DNA from: JADHUC01 sp964617665
GTDB lineage: Bacteria > Planctomycetota > Planctomycetia > Pirellulales > Pirellulaceae
Assembly: GCA_964617665.1 (NCBI GenBank)
Contig: CAZUAH010000034.1
Span: 1-49,135 of the forward strand
DNA: 49,135 nt
Direction of reading: 5' to 3'
The notes below the pieces were generated by a model that saw nothing but the letters and a program-made list of their open reading frames with translations, was not told the DNA's origin and made no database searches. The translations under genes and the position numbers were made by a program. Positions 9,175-18,581 of this stretch are shown here, piece after piece. Numbering within the stretch: position 1 is the first letter of the stretch; each line of letters opens with the position of its first letter.

Positions 9175-9906
9175 ATGCCTAAGACCATCCTGATCACCGG
9201 CGCCAGCTCTGGAATCGGCGCTGCCGCCGCGCAACACTTGGCCGCGGGGAACGAAATCATCGTACATTACAATTCGTCGCAGACTGCCGCCGAAGCAGTT
9301 GCCGCCGCAGTCGGCGATGCGGGAGGCACGTCACACGTTGTCCAGGCGGATTTGTCCGCCGAAGAAGGCTGCCGCATAGTAGCCGATTTCGCGGCGGACA
9401 CCTGCGGCAAGCTCGATGTCTTGGTCAATAATGCCGGTGGTCTGATCCGCCGACAAGCCGCGCGAGACTTTGAATTGCAGTTGATAAAGGATGTCTTTGC
9501 CCTGAATACCTTTTCGACCATGATGATGTCATCGTTCTGTATTCCGTTGCTGGAAAAGGGCGAGAATCCCTGCATCGTCAACCTGACTTCAATTGCTGTA
9601 CGCCACGGGGCTCCGACCGCTACGATCTACGGTGCATCGAAAGGAGCTGTGGACGTGTTCACACGCGGGCTAGCCAAGGAACTTGCGCCCACCATCCGAG
9701 TGAATGCCGTCGCACCGGGCGTGATCGTAACTCCATTCCACGACGACGTTACGCCGCCGGAACGAATGGAACAGTTTCGTGACGCGGCGCCGCTTGGCCG
9801 TAATGGTGAGGCAGAGGAGATTGCTACGGCCATCGGTTTTCTGATCGACAATCTGTTCACCACCGGCGAGACACTCGACATCAATGGTGGTCTGTTCATG
9901 CGGTAG
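9175..9906 (+). CDS. Short-chain dehydrogenase/reductase (SDR)
   Basis: This 243-residue cytoplasmic enzyme has the classical SDR markers: nucleotide-binding TGASSGIG at residues 8-15, NNAGG at 85-89, and the catalytic Ser139, Tyr152 and Lys156 (TS then YGASK). Length and motifs match 3-oxoacyl-ACP reductase/sugar dehydrogenase-type classical SDRs. The start at 9175 is set by GGAGG at 9165-9169. It sits 129 bases after the large secreted protein and 22 bases before the sulfatase start, so it is likely cotranscribed with the sulfatase. An oxidation step on a sugar released by the neighbouring enzymes is a reasonable inference. The substrate is unknown. Confidence 0.9.
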   Translation: MPKTILITGASSGIGAAAAQHLAAGNEIIVHYNSSQTAAEAVAAAVGDAGGTSHVVQADLSAEEGCRIVADFAADTCGKLDVLVNNAGGLIRRQAARDFELQLIKDVFALNTFSTMMMSSFCIPLLEKGENPCIVNLTSIAVRHGAPTATIYGASKGAVDVFTRGLAKELAPTIRVNAVAPGVIVTPFHDDVTPPERMEQFRDAAPLGRNGEAEEIATAIGFLIDNLFTTGETLDINGGLFMR

Positions 9907-9928
9907 ATGGGTTGGAAAGGAACACATC

Positions 9929-11335
9929 ATGAGACGAAATGTAGTTGTCATCTTCCTTGTCGCTGTGGCCACGGGTTTTGTGTTCGCGAATGCGTTTGCC
10001 ACCGAATCTGCGGAGAAGCCCGACGTTTTGTTCATCGCCATCGACGATTTGAACGATTGGGTTGGCCACCTGCGCGGGCATCCGGACGTGAAGACGCCGC
10101 ACATCGACCGTCTGGCCCAACGAGGCGTCAGTTTCACCAATGCCCACTGCGCCGCGCCGGCGTGTAATCCTTCGCGAGCGGCGTTGCTATCCGGATTGCG
10201 GCCATCGACCAGCGGAATCTATCGCAATTCACACGACTGGGTCAACACATTGGCCGACGTCACAACGCTGCCCCAGTTCTACCGCCAACAAGGATACCGC
10301 GTGCTCGGCGGCGGGAAGATCTTTCACGGAAGCGGAAAGACCGATAAGTACTTCGACGACTACTACCGTCGAAAAGAGTTGCCGCCGCCTAAGACGCCCT
10401 ACAATGGCCTCGGTTTGGCCCATTTCGATTGGAAGGCCATCGATGTAACCGAAGAGGAAATGCCCGACTACAAGCTGGTAACCTGGGCGGCGGAGGAACT
10501 GAACCGGCCATCGGACAAGCCGTTATTCCTGGCCGTAGGCATCGTCAAGCCGCATCTGCCGTGGTTCGCGCCTCAGAAGTATTTCGACGTGTATCCCAAG
10601 GACAAGATCGCACTGCCCGAAGTGCCGGATGATGATTTGGAGGACGTTCCACCGATCGGTCTGAAACTGGCCAACCCGGGCCGAGACCATAAGGCTGTTA
10701 CCGGTGCCGACCAGTGGCGTGACGCCGTGCAAGCTTATCTGGCGACGATCACCTTTGTGGACGATCAGGTAGGCCGACTACTCGACGCTTTGGATCGCAG
10801 TCCTCGGGCCGACAACACCGTGATCGTTCTTTGGGGTGACCACGGCTGGCACTTGGGCGAGAAGCAACATTGGCGCAAGTTCACCCTATGGGAAGAGGCG
10901 ACGCGAGCCCCGCTGATCTTCGTAGTCCCGGGTGTGGCTAAAACCGGCGTTCTGTGCTCGCGTCCGGTTGACTTCATGAGCATCTACCCGACGCTGGCCG
11001 ATCTTTGCGGACTGGCTATCCCCGATCACGTCGAAGGTGCAAGTCTACGCCCGCTGTTTGAGGCTCCCGATGCTACGTGGGACCGGATGGCTCTGACCAC
11101 CTATGGTCGCGGCGAGCACGGCGTGCGGTGCGACCGTTGGCGTTACATCCGCTACCACGACGGAACGGAGGAGTTGTACGATCACGCGAGCGATCCAATG
11201 GAATGGATGAATGTGGCTGGCAAACCCGAGCATGCCAAGTTGAAAAAGGAGATGGCCAGATCGATGCCGCAGGACGAGGCAGAGAATGCTCCCGTGGCCG
11301 AGACCTATAAGAAAAGAGGGAGAAACAAGCGTTAG
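9929..11335 (+). CDS. Secreted sulfatase, iduronate-2-sulfatase-like
   Basis: This 468-residue type I sulfatase has a signal peptide (MRRNVVVIFLVAVATGFVFANAFA). The metal-binding aspartates (IDD, residues 38-40) and the CNPSR motif at 79-83 are present; Cys79 is the residue that would be converted to formylglycine by an anaerobic or FGE-type maturase encoded elsewhere. Later motifs DHGWHLGEKQHW and TLWEEATRAPLIF match the iduronate-2-sulfatase-like branch. The enzyme removes sulfate esters from sulfated glycans in the periplasm. The ATG at 9929 follows GGAAAGGA and starts the signal peptide. It is the last gene of the plus-strand catabolic group. Confidence 0.93.
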   Translation: MRRNVVVIFLVAVATGFVFANAFATESAEKPDVLFIAIDDLNDWVGHLRGHPDVKTPHIDRLAQRGVSFTNAHCAAPACNPSRAALLSGLRPSTSGIYRNSHDWVNTLADVTTLPQFYRQQGYRVLGGGKIFHGSGKTDKYFDDYYRRKELPPPKTPYNGLGLAHFDWKAIDVTEEEMPDYKLVTWAAEELNRPSDKPLFLAVGIVKPHLPWFAPQKYFDVYPKDKIALPEVPDDDLEDVPPIGLKLANPGRDHKAVTGADQWRDAVQAYLATITFVDDQVGRLLDALDRSPRADNTVIVLWGDHGWHLGEKQHWRKFTLWEEATRAPLIFVVPGVAKTGVLCSRPVDFMSIYPTLADLCGLAIPDHVEGASLRPLFEAPDATWDRMALTTYGRGEHGVRCDRWRYIRYHDGTEELYDHASDPMEWMNVAGKPEHAKLKKEMARSMPQDEAENAPVAETYKKRGRNKR

Positions 11336-12049
11336 ACGCACTGACGGCGCGGTGGATCTGGTGTTGCGACTGCGAGCAATCCGCGTGGTCATTCGGCTGC
11401 GGGATGACGTCAGCCGAGCCGACAACGAATCGCCGATTTCTCGCCAGATCAGGTCGAGACGACCAGATTGAAGGTCTCCTCAGCTACCGCTGAAGCCGAC
11501 GGACGTGTACTGACGGGCACATGCGCGGCCACTCCATCGTTGTTCGCGAGTCTCAGATCGCGACGCCGCCCCTCGCGATGCTGCACCAAAGCGAAGATTA
11601 CGCCAGGCTTGCGTTGCGCCCTGCCCATTCGGGCTGCGAGAAAGGCCACGTTGATACCCGAGAGAGCTGTAACCGTCGACAAAACGCCAAGCAATTCGAT
11701 CATGGCACCACCCATTTGGACGAATTGAATCGGAGACGTGATTCGGCGAACGAGATGGTTCGTGAGTTGCGGGTCTTATCTTGACGTGCAATCCCGCTCA
11801 CAAATAAAGGTAGGTCAGGAACCGACCAAAGCAAAGTAGTTTTGTGGCTTTTTCTCTTTTTCGCGTCGTCAGTCGGGCGGTCCATCTGGGCTTTGCTCGG
11901 CGATCTTCGTAAGTCGTTTCGTTTACACCGCTTGCACGCTCAAGAATATCCGTCCCGGACCTTTCTGATCGGTGCCCGTGAGTTTGTTTTCAGGCGGAAA
12001 CGCTGACTGAGCCCATCAAGTCAAAGTGATGATACGGCTGCTTGGACAA
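11336..12049. other. Gene-poor stretch between sulfatase and the 627-residue gene
   Basis: About 700 bases separate the sulfatase stop from the convergent minus-strand gene ending at 12050. Apart from one doubtful small minus-strand reading frame (11449-11715) I see no clear gene. A T/A-rich patch with T-runs lies at about 11830-11860. No tRNA, hairpin repeat or recognisable RNA was visible by eye. Confidence 0.5.
11449..11715 (-). CDS. Doubtful small protein with one hydrophobic N-terminal segment
   Basis: An 88-residue reading frame begins MGGAMIELLGVLSTVTALSG, i.e. a single possible membrane helix followed by a basic, polar tail. No Shine-Dalgarno motif precedes the first ATG (11713-11715), and the second ATG (11700-11702) has only a weak GGGTGG. 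Nothing in it is recognised. It may be a real small membrane protein, a decayed fragment, or chance; it is the only plausible coding region in this gap. Confidence 0.3.
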   Translation of the reverse strand: MGGAMIELLGVLSTVTALSGINVAFLAARMGRAQRKPGVIFALVQHREGRRRDLRLANNDGVAAHVPVSTRPSASAVAEETFNLVVST

Positions 12050-13933
12050 TCACGCACGCCGAATGAACCTGGCCGCGTAGCTGCGGACCTGTTTGCCGTT
12101 CAGCACGTGGACCATGCGCAATTGCTGAACCGTCGAGTCGCTGAACTGGCCAAGCGGCAGATGGACCCAGCTCTTTTTGAAACGTCGTGCCAAACGCCGC
12201 CATCCGGCGCCAGGCGGCAAGGAACTTAGTAGTGCGATCTGCTTTGAACGACTGTGCAGACAGGCTGCGGCCAGCAACCGCTCTTCCATCGTTTCGGTGA
12301 AATCCAGCCGGCGGTCGCTCCATACGTCGTGGATGTGGAACGGCGGATACAGAAACAGCGCCCCACCGTAGGTGGCTGAACAAACGCCCGGTCCAACAGG
12401 CTCTTGTCGAAAGTCGGTCGCAAAGAAGGCGAGCGTCGACTCCATGTCGTGCTCGGCATACCAAGTGGTCCGCCAGGGATAATCGCGGGGGTCGGCTGGC
12501 GAATCGAACAGCATAACCGCGCAATCGAGGTCGCCCGTGGCAGGGGGCAGCACCTTCACGTAGATGTTGCCATCGTACCAGTGTCGCAACGTCTCGCGGA
12601 TATCGATGCCGTCCATGACGCTGGTGGTGAACTTCTCGGATCGAGCCAAATCGGCACCCATCACCATCTTGGCACGGTCGAAGACGTGCGTACGGAAGCC
12701 CTCGATCAGTTCGTCCTCGGGCGGCCAACTGCATTGCGAGTACGGGTCCCATTGCATGCCCCAGCGTTCGATTTCCTCGCGCTCTGGGCGACGCCGCAAA
12801 TCACAGCTTCGCCAGAACACGGGCGGACCGGGTAAGCGGCTAACCAGATCGACGACGTCGCCATCGGGCAGTTCGGCCTGCTCGATGCCCAGCTTGACCG
12901 TTTCAAGTCCCATGCCTTCTTCGTACGGATAGTCGCGTGCCCTCTCCGCCACGTGGATTGCGTACTGATCGCCAAACACCTGCTTGGCGGCAATCACCAG
13001 GTTGTACAAGTCGGGCGTCATGCGCCGTTCGATCAAAGACAAGTTGCGAATGTACTTGAGGCACTGCGACAATAAGTGTGGTGTAATCTTGCGTGCGCGA
13101 CCTTTGAACTCGGCCAAATAGGAGGAGCGTGCAGCGAGCAATAACTCCTTCACGCCGTCGATCGACAGGTTTTCGTCGTCCTCCAATTCGGCGCGTGCCC
13201 GTTCATACAGTCCCGTTATGAACGGCAGTTCGCCCAGGAGGAAGATCAGCGTTCGCAGGCTGGCTTGATACGTGACGGTGGATTCCACCACGTCGTCCTC
13301 GGCGACCGAAGGCGTGCGTTCCATGTACGCTTCTCGGACCCACGGCCAATCCAACACCGAACATACAAATAGAATCGATTCGTAGCGTTCCTCCAAATCC
13401 CGCAATCGCTCGGCCATGTGGACGACACGATCCTGCGGTTGTCCAGAGGGCACTCGTCCGATATGCGGCAGCAACGCCGCCGCGAATCGCTCGATGGCAA
13501 CCTTCTTCAGCGCGTACGGATCCGGCAGCACGGCGCTGTGAGGCTCGAACCGCGATGTCTCCAAATCGATGAAACGGCGCGGCACGTGTTCCCCCATCGC
13601 GATACGGAGGGCCATGATCACGCCTTGGCAGGGATCAATCGGCACATAGCTGAGCGTTCGGTTGCCCTCGTCCTCATCATCCGGTTCCAGCTCGGATTCC
13701 GGCGACCACTCGGTCTTGAAAAGGGGGTTCTCGGCTTGCGTGACCAAGGTGGGTGCCGGCAGAAGCTGGATCGCTCGTTCCACGTCGTACTGGAACGAAG
13801 GCGGTAGTGGTACGGCCAGACAATCGAAATCGTTGTCGAGCATCACGCGACGCACTTCCAGTGCGAAATCGCCACTACCGTAAATGATCGGTAACGCCGT
13901 GATGCGGGGCCCGATTTTCAGCGCATCGTGCAT
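12050..13933 (-). CDS. MoxR-associated conserved hypothetical protein, 627 residues
   Basis: I do not recognise a characterised function. The N-terminus (IIYGSGDFALEVRRVMLDNDFDCLAVPLPPS) looks like the start of ChaN/TraB-type domains, where a short strand-helix unit is followed by a search for small molecules or metals; that match is weak. The rest is mostly helical, with acidic patches (ELEPDDEDEGN near 82-92) and many charged residues; the C-terminus is basic (FKKSWVHLPLGQF, YAARFIRRA). No signal peptide or membrane segment is visible, so it is probably cytoplasmic. It starts 3 bases after the MoxR gene stop, so the two are surely cotranscribed and probably translationally coupled. A role as client or partner of the MoxR ATPase is inferred from this arrangement only. 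Confidence 0.75.
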   Translation of the reverse strand: MHDALKIGPRITALPIIYGSGDFALEVRRVMLDNDFDCLAVPLPPSFQYDVERAIQLLPAPTLVTQAENPLFKTEWSPESELEPDDEDEGNRTLSYVPIDPCQGVIMALRIAMGEHVPRRFIDLETSRFEPHSAVLPDPYALKKVAIERFAAALLPHIGRVPSGQPQDRVVHMAERLRDLEERYESILFVCSVLDWPWVREAYMERTPSVAEDDVVESTVTYQASLRTLIFLLGELPFITGLYERARAELEDDENLSIDGVKELLLAARSSYLAEFKGRARKITPHLLSQCLKYIRNLSLIERRMTPDLYNLVIAAKQVFGDQYAIHVAERARDYPYEEGMGLETVKLGIEQAELPDGDVVDLVSRLPGPPVFWRSCDLRRRPEREEIERWGMQWDPYSQCSWPPEDELIEGFRTHVFDRAKMVMGADLARSEKFTTSVMDGIDIRETLRHWYDGNIYVKVLPPATGDLDCAVMLFDSPADPRDYPWRTTWYAEHDMESTLAFFATDFRQEPVGPGVCSATYGGALFLYPPFHIHDVWSDRRLDFTETMEERLLAAACLHSRSKQIALLSSLPPGAGWRRLARRFKKSWVHLPLGQFSDSTVQQLRMVHVLNGKQVRSYAARFIRRA

Positions 13934-13936
13934 GAC

Positions 13937-14899
13937 TCAAAACCGAATATCGTCGTCCTCGTCGTCCTCTTGCCGGTCTGGGTGCAACGGGTCGGTCGGA
14001 TCGAAGAAAAAGTCGCCCAGTCCCAACGGAATTGTGTCTCCGCCCAAGGTCCGTGCGCGACGCTCGGCCAAGGATTCCAGGTCCATAGCGTCTTCGCCCA
14101 GACATGCTTCAAGAGACTCGCGCCACGCGGCGTCCTTTGCTGCCGGATGATCGGAGTTCTGCAACAAACGCTTCATGGCATACCGCAACAAGTTGATGCC
14201 GTCACGCGGCGAGAAGTCTAGGTTCAACGCATGCGACTGCTGCAGGAACATGACCGTCATCGCCAACATGTCGGTCTCGGCGAACGGCAAATGGTATTGG
14301 AGAATCGCCAGTTCGTCCTGTTTGTCGGGAAAACCGAGGCTTAAAGTGGGCTGCAACCGGCTAAGGATGTAGTCGGGTATCTCATACGTCGAATCGTCCT
14401 GGTTCATCGTCACGGCGCAGCGGAAATCAGGATGGGCTCGTACCGTCACACCCGCCACTATCGATTCCACGTACCGGCGATGATCCAATAGCGGTGCCAG
14501 GCTGGCCCAGGATTTCTCGTTCATCCGGTTGCCCTCGTCCAGGATGCACACGCCGCCGCGGATCATGGCCGTGACCAAAGGCGAAGCGTGATAGGAGATC
14601 TTGCCGCTTTCGGCCAGCACGGGTGTGATCAACAGATCCTCCGGACGCGTATCTGCTGTACACTGATAAACGTACAACTCCTGCTGCTTTGCCTGTGCGC
14701 CAGCCATCGCCAATGCAGTCTTTCCGATTCCTGGTACGCCACAGATCCTTGGGGTGAGGGGCAAATCGTCGTCGCTTACCACCAGCCAGCACGCCAGCAG
14801 TTGCTGGAGTATTTCCTGCTGTCCGATCCACTCACTCTTCGCGTCTTGAGTCTGGCTCAACTGCAAGTTGACGCCATCGATACTGACTTGCTTGTCCAT
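13937..14899 (-). CDS. MoxR-family AAA+ ATPase
   Basis: This 320-residue ATPase has Walker A GVPGIGKT at residues 54-61 and a Walker B segment ending CILDE at 118-122, followed by GNRMNE, as in MoxR proteins. Sensor-like residues occur in AVTMNQDDSTYE and a C-terminal lid follows. MoxR ATPases act as chaperones that remodel or load cofactors into partner proteins, often partners with a VWA domain. Here no VWA gene is adjacent; the next gene is the 627-residue protein at 3 bases spacing. The end of the protein is strongly acidic (QEDDEDDDIRF). Start at ATG 14899 has only a weak GAGAGAG upstream. Confidence 0.9.
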   Translation of the reverse strand: MDKQVSIDGVNLQLSQTQDAKSEWIGQQEILQQLLACWLVVSDDDLPLTPRICGVPGIGKTALAMAGAQAKQQELYVYQCTADTRPEDLLITPVLAESGKISYHASPLVTAMIRGGVCILDEGNRMNEKSWASLAPLLDHRRYVESIVAGVTVRAHPDFRCAVTMNQDDSTYEIPDYILSRLQPTLSLGFPDKQDELAILQYHLPFAETDMLAMTVMFLQQSHALNLDFSPRDGINLLRYAMKRLLQNSDHPAAKDAAWRESLEACLGEDAMDLESLAERRARTLGGDTIPLGLGDFFFDPTDPLHPDRQEDDEDDDIRF

Positions 14900-15020
14900 A
14901 GAGTCTCTCTCTGCAGCCCTCGTCGCCTTGGCGACAGTCCGGTTCTGTTCTCTACTTCCCTTTTACCGCGTCTTTGCCCGCGCGCCTATGTGCCGTTGGG
15001 GCCGTGCCGTCGAGTGGCTG

Positions 15021-16859
15021 CTAGTCCAGCTCGAACTGCGCCAAGTATTCGTCGGTTTCGTGCTGCTTGGCGTTGGGTTGTTCGTTCTTCAATAGAACGA
15101 AGTGCTCCAATACCAACACATCCATGTTTGTGGCCATGAAGCAGCGGTAAGCGTGTTCCGGTGTACAGACAATCGGTTCGCCGCGCACGTTGAAGCTGGT
15201 ATTGATGATCACCGCCGAACCCGTCTTCTCCTCGAATCTCTTCAACAGCCGGTAGTATCGTCCGTGGCGGTTGCCGTCGACCGTCTGTACGCGAGCCGAA
15301 TAGTCTACGTGAGTAATCGCTGGAATGACCGATCGACACGTCTTCAGTTTGTCGATGCCCTGAAGTTGCACATCATCGTCGCTTGGCTTCGAGCGTTTAT
15401 CCTGTGTCACCGGCGCCACCAACAGCATGTATGGGCTTGGCTCGTTCGGGCGCGTCTCGAAATACTCGTCCACATGCTCCTCCAACACGGATGGAGCGAA
15501 CGGTCGGAACGACTCGCGGAACTTGATCTTCAGATTCATGACCGACTGCATCTTGCGGCTCCGCGCGTCGCCCAGAATACTGCGAGCACCCAGCGCCCTG
15601 GGGCCGAACTCCATCCGGTCCTGCAGCCAGCCAACTACCTTCTCGTCGGAAATCAGGTCCGCGACGTGGTCACATAACTCGTCCTCATCTTCGAAATGAC
15701 GATATCGAGCGCCGATCTCGTCCAGAAATCGCCTGATTTCCTCTTCCGAAAAACTCGGGCCCAGATATGTTCCTTTCTGGTGATCCAGAGGTTCGGAATG
15801 GCGAGGCTGGTCGAGCAATTGATGCCAGATGAACAACGCAACCCCCAACGCACCGCCTGCGTCGCCCGCTGCCGGTTGAATCCAGATTTCTGTGAATGGA
15901 CTTTCGCGGAGAATGCGCCCGTTGGCCACGCAGTTAAGCGCCACGCCACCCGCAAGGCACAACTTGTCCATGCCAGTCTCGTCGTGCACGTGGCGAGCCA
16001 TGCGCATCATGATTTCTTCCGTCACCACCTGGATCGACGCGGCCATGTCCATCTCGCGCTGGGTGAGCGGCGATTCCGGCCGCCGCGGCCGGCCACCGAA
16101 CAACCGATCGAAACGGCGCGATGTCATTGTCAAGCCCTGGCAGTAGTTGAAGTACGACATGTCCATGCGGAACGAACCGTCTTCCTTCAAGTCGATCAGC
16201 TTTTCCAGTATCAGATCGACATACTTCGGTTCGCCGTAGGGAGCCAGCCCCATCAACTTGTACTCGCCGGAGTTGACGCGGAAACCGCAGAAGTAAGTGA
16301 AGGCCGAGTAGAGAAGACCCGGCGAGTGCGGAAAGTGTAATTCGTGTGTCAATGTGATGCGGTTGTCTTTACCGATGCCGTAACTTGCAGTCGCCCATTC
16401 GCCAACGCCGTCCACGGTCAGAATCGCGGCCTCGGAAAACGGCGACGGGAAGAAAGCACTGGCCGCGTGAGACTCGTGATGCTCGGTAAAGACGTATCGT
16501 TTGTTATAGGCGTGTTTCAACCCGCGATTCAACTCGCGCCGCAGATACAGCTTCTGTCTCAGCCAAACGGGAATGGCCTTCAAGAAGGAATAAAAACCTA
16601 CCGGCGCGAAGGCCAGATAGGTCTCCAGCAATCGTTCGAATTTCAGGAAAGGCTTATCGTAGAATCCAACGTAGTCCAAGTCGCCCGCTTCGATACCGGC
16701 TTCGTTCAGGCAGTACTCGATCGCGTTGACGGGAAAACACTCGTCGTGCTTCTTGCGAGTGAACCGCTCCTCCTGAGCCGCGGCGACGATCTCGCCATCG
16801 ACCACCAGGGCCGCAGCCGAGTCGTGATAGAAAGCCGAGATTCCCAAGATTGTGGTCAT
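15021..16859 (-). CDS. Carbamoyltransferase, NodU/CmcH family
   Basis: The 612-residue enzyme has the N-terminal Kae1-like domain (ILGISAFYHDSAAALV; EHHESHAASAFF with the metal-binding histidines; CLAGGVALNCVANG) and the C-terminal YrdC-like-linked domain (MEFGPRALGARSILGD, FRPFAPSVLEE, INTSFNVRGEPIV). The family transfers a carbamoyl group from carbamoyl phosphate, through a carbamoyl adenylate, to a hydroxyl of a sugar or secondary metabolite. The start at 16859 matches the conserved family N-terminus; the longer frame to 16952 has no supporting signal. It lies in the same direction as, and 121 bases upstream of, the MoxR pair. A role in decorating the surface glycan made further along the window is possible but not shown. 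Confidence 0.93.
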   Translation of the reverse strand: MTTILGISAFYHDSAAALVVDGEIVAAAQEERFTRKKHDECFPVNAIEYCLNEAGIEAGDLDYVGFYDKPFLKFERLLETYLAFAPVGFYSFLKAIPVWLRQKLYLRRELNRGLKHAYNKRYVFTEHHESHAASAFFPSPFSEAAILTVDGVGEWATASYGIGKDNRITLTHELHFPHSPGLLYSAFTYFCGFRVNSGEYKLMGLAPYGEPKYVDLILEKLIDLKEDGSFRMDMSYFNYCQGLTMTSRRFDRLFGGRPRRPESPLTQREMDMAASIQVVTEEIMMRMARHVHDETGMDKLCLAGGVALNCVANGRILRESPFTEIWIQPAAGDAGGALGVALFIWHQLLDQPRHSEPLDHQKGTYLGPSFSEEEIRRFLDEIGARYRHFEDEDELCDHVADLISDEKVVGWLQDRMEFGPRALGARSILGDARSRKMQSVMNLKIKFRESFRPFAPSVLEEHVDEYFETRPNEPSPYMLLVAPVTQDKRSKPSDDDVQLQGIDKLKTCRSVIPAITHVDYSARVQTVDGNRHGRYYRLLKRFEEKTGSAVIINTSFNVRGEPIVCTPEHAYRCFMATNMDVLVLEHFVLLKNEQPNAKQHETDEYLAQFELD

Positions 16860-17032
16860 TGCAGTCAGCAGCTTGCAGAGACACCGTGGAGGAGCAGCGG
16901 TTCGCTCGCAGTATAACAAACAGACGCAATTCGGATAATGGCCCGACGACAATCGCCGGGATCTTGCGTGTAGCCCTCGTCTGGCTCAAAATGATTCGAT
17001 TGCACACGCACGCTTCCCCAAGGGAGAATACC

Positions 17033-17341
17033 ATGATCTACGTGATTGCATCGGTGGAACTGAAGCAAGGAAGACGGAACGATTTCGTCGACGAGTTTCG
17101 CAAGATCGTACCCTTTGTGCGAGAGGAAGAAGGCTGCCTGGAGTATGGCCCGACGGTTGACGTTGACACGAACATCTCGGCTCAAGGAGACGCGCGTGAA
17201 AACGTCGTGACCGTCGTCGAGAAATGGGAGAGCATCGAAGCTCTCGAGGCCCACCTGATCGCGCCACACATGATCGAGTACCGCGGAAAAGTGAAAGACA
17301 TGGTCGCAGGTAGTCAGTTGCAGATCCTAGAACCTGTTTAG
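17033..17341 (+). CDS. Antibiotic biosynthesis monooxygenase (ABM) domain protein
   Basis: This 102-residue protein is a single ABM-fold domain (MIYVIASVELKQGRRNDFVD, then REEEGCLEYG and VVEKWESIEALEAHL). Such small dimeric ferredoxin-like proteins include quinol monooxygenases (YgiN) and autoinducer-degrading LsrG-like enzymes. The start at 17033 follows GGGAG at 17022-17026. It is divergent from the carbamoyltransferase across 173 bases and is followed by a perfect hairpin. The exact substrate cannot be assigned. Confidence 0.88.
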   Translation: MIYVIASVELKQGRRNDFVDEFRKIVPFVREEEGCLEYGPTVDVDTNISAQGDARENVVTVVEKWESIEALEAHLIAPHMIEYRGKVKDMVAGSQLQILEPV

Positions 17342-17352
17342 CGACTGAACAA

Positions 17353-17369
17353 TGCGGCCTCAGGCCGCA
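17353..17369 (+). terminator. Perfect 7-bp hairpin after the ABM gene
   Basis: TGCGGCC and GGCCGCA are perfectly complementary around a TCA loop, 11 bases after the ABM stop. No T-run follows, so it is either a factor-dependent stop or an mRNA 3' end stabiliser. Confidence 0.45.
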
Positions 17370-17432
17370 GAGGAGAGAGAGGCACGTTCCCAACGTTCCA
17401 AGACATCATTCACATAGAAAGCGATCAACATC

Positions 17433-18566
17433 ATGAACAAACAACTCTCCAGACATCTGGTAGTCCTCTTGGTTGTCAGCGCTACAGCTTTGCTTGGCAG
17501 AATATCCACTGCGGCCGATGCGCAAGGTTCGCCCAAGGTGGAAGAGGGCATCGCGTGGTATGACGTGTGCGATTGGGGAGTCGAAGGGAAGGGCTGGGCG
17601 GAGACTGCTCGCTACTTCGATCGCTTCCCCGCCAAGGCGCAGAAGACGGTGCGATCGGCCGTATGGAATCTGAGTCGCGATTCGGCTGGCATGTTGGTCA
17701 GATTTGAAACCAACGCTACCACGATTCATGTGCGCTACTCGCTAATGGACGCCGGTCTGGCTATGCCGCATATGCCGGCTACGGGCGTCAGCGGCTTGGA
17801 TCTATACGCTCGCGACGATCAAGGTAGGGATCGGTGGCTGGCCGTCACTCGGCCGACATCGCAGCAAGTGAAGACGCAGCTGGTCTCGGGCGTCGATCCG
17901 TTGCCTGACTCGAAGCCGCGTTTGTATACGCTGTACCTGCCACTGTACAACGGTGTCGAATCCCTGGAGATCGGCGTTGACGCAAAGACAACGTTTGTTC
18001 CCGTACCACCTCGCACGGAGAAGCCAATCGTTTTCTACGGTACGTCGATCATGCATGGGGCCTGTGCTTCGCGGCCAGGCATGTCCATCACCGGGATTCT
18101 GGGACGACGCCTTGAACGGCCCGTAATCAACTTGGGATTCTCCGGCAATGGCAGAATGGAGGCGGAAGTAGGCGAGTTGCTGGCCGAGTTGGACGCGAGC
18201 GTCTACGTACTCGACTGCCTGCCCAACATGGCAGCGGATGCGGTTGCCGAACGAGCCGAGCCGTTGGTTCGTCAACTCCGCAAGGCACGACCCGGGACGC
18301 CGATCCTCCTGGTCGAAGATCGGACGTACACCTACGCCCCGTTCCGCAAATCTGCCCGCGATCGTCACACAACCAGTCGCGCCGCGTTACGGAAGGCCTA
18401 CCAGAACCTCATCGCCGCGGATGTTCCGCATCTGTACTACCTGGAAGGCGACGTCCTGCTGGGCGACGACGGCGAGGGGGCCACAGACGGATCGCATCCC
18501 AACGATTTGGGAATGCTGCGATACGCAGACGCGTACGAGCCAATCCTGCGGAAGATCCTGGATTGA
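17433..18566 (+). CDS. Secreted SGNH/GDSL hydrolase with GxDLY N-terminal domain
   Basis: This 377-residue protein has a signal peptide (cleavage near residue 29). An N-terminal beta-sandwich carries GVSGLDLYARDD (GLDLY at 121-125), the hallmark of the GxDLY domain. The catalytic SGNH domain starts at FYGTSIMHGACASRPG with Ser205 as nucleophile, followed by INLGFSGNGRME (Gly and Asn of the oxyanion hole) and DGSHPNDLGM, which holds the catalytic Asp/His. Proteins of this architecture are carbohydrate esterases, probably removing acetyl groups from polysaccharides. The ATG is at 17433, without a strong SD. Confidence 0.9.
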   Translation: MNKQLSRHLVVLLVVSATALLGRISTAADAQGSPKVEEGIAWYDVCDWGVEGKGWAETARYFDRFPAKAQKTVRSAVWNLSRDSAGMLVRFETNATTIHVRYSLMDAGLAMPHMPATGVSGLDLYARDDQGRDRWLAVTRPTSQQVKTQLVSGVDPLPDSKPRLYTLYLPLYNGVESLEIGVDAKTTFVPVPPRTEKPIVFYGTSIMHGACASRPGMSITGILGRRLERPVINLGFSGNGRMEAEVGELLAELDASVYVLDCLPNMAADAVAERAEPLVRQLRKARPGTPILLVEDRTYTYAPFRKSARDRHTTSRAALRKAYQNLIAADVPHLYYLEGDVLLGDDGEGATDGSHPNDLGMLRYADAYEPILRKILD

Positions 18567-18581
18567 GTGGATGAGTGATAG

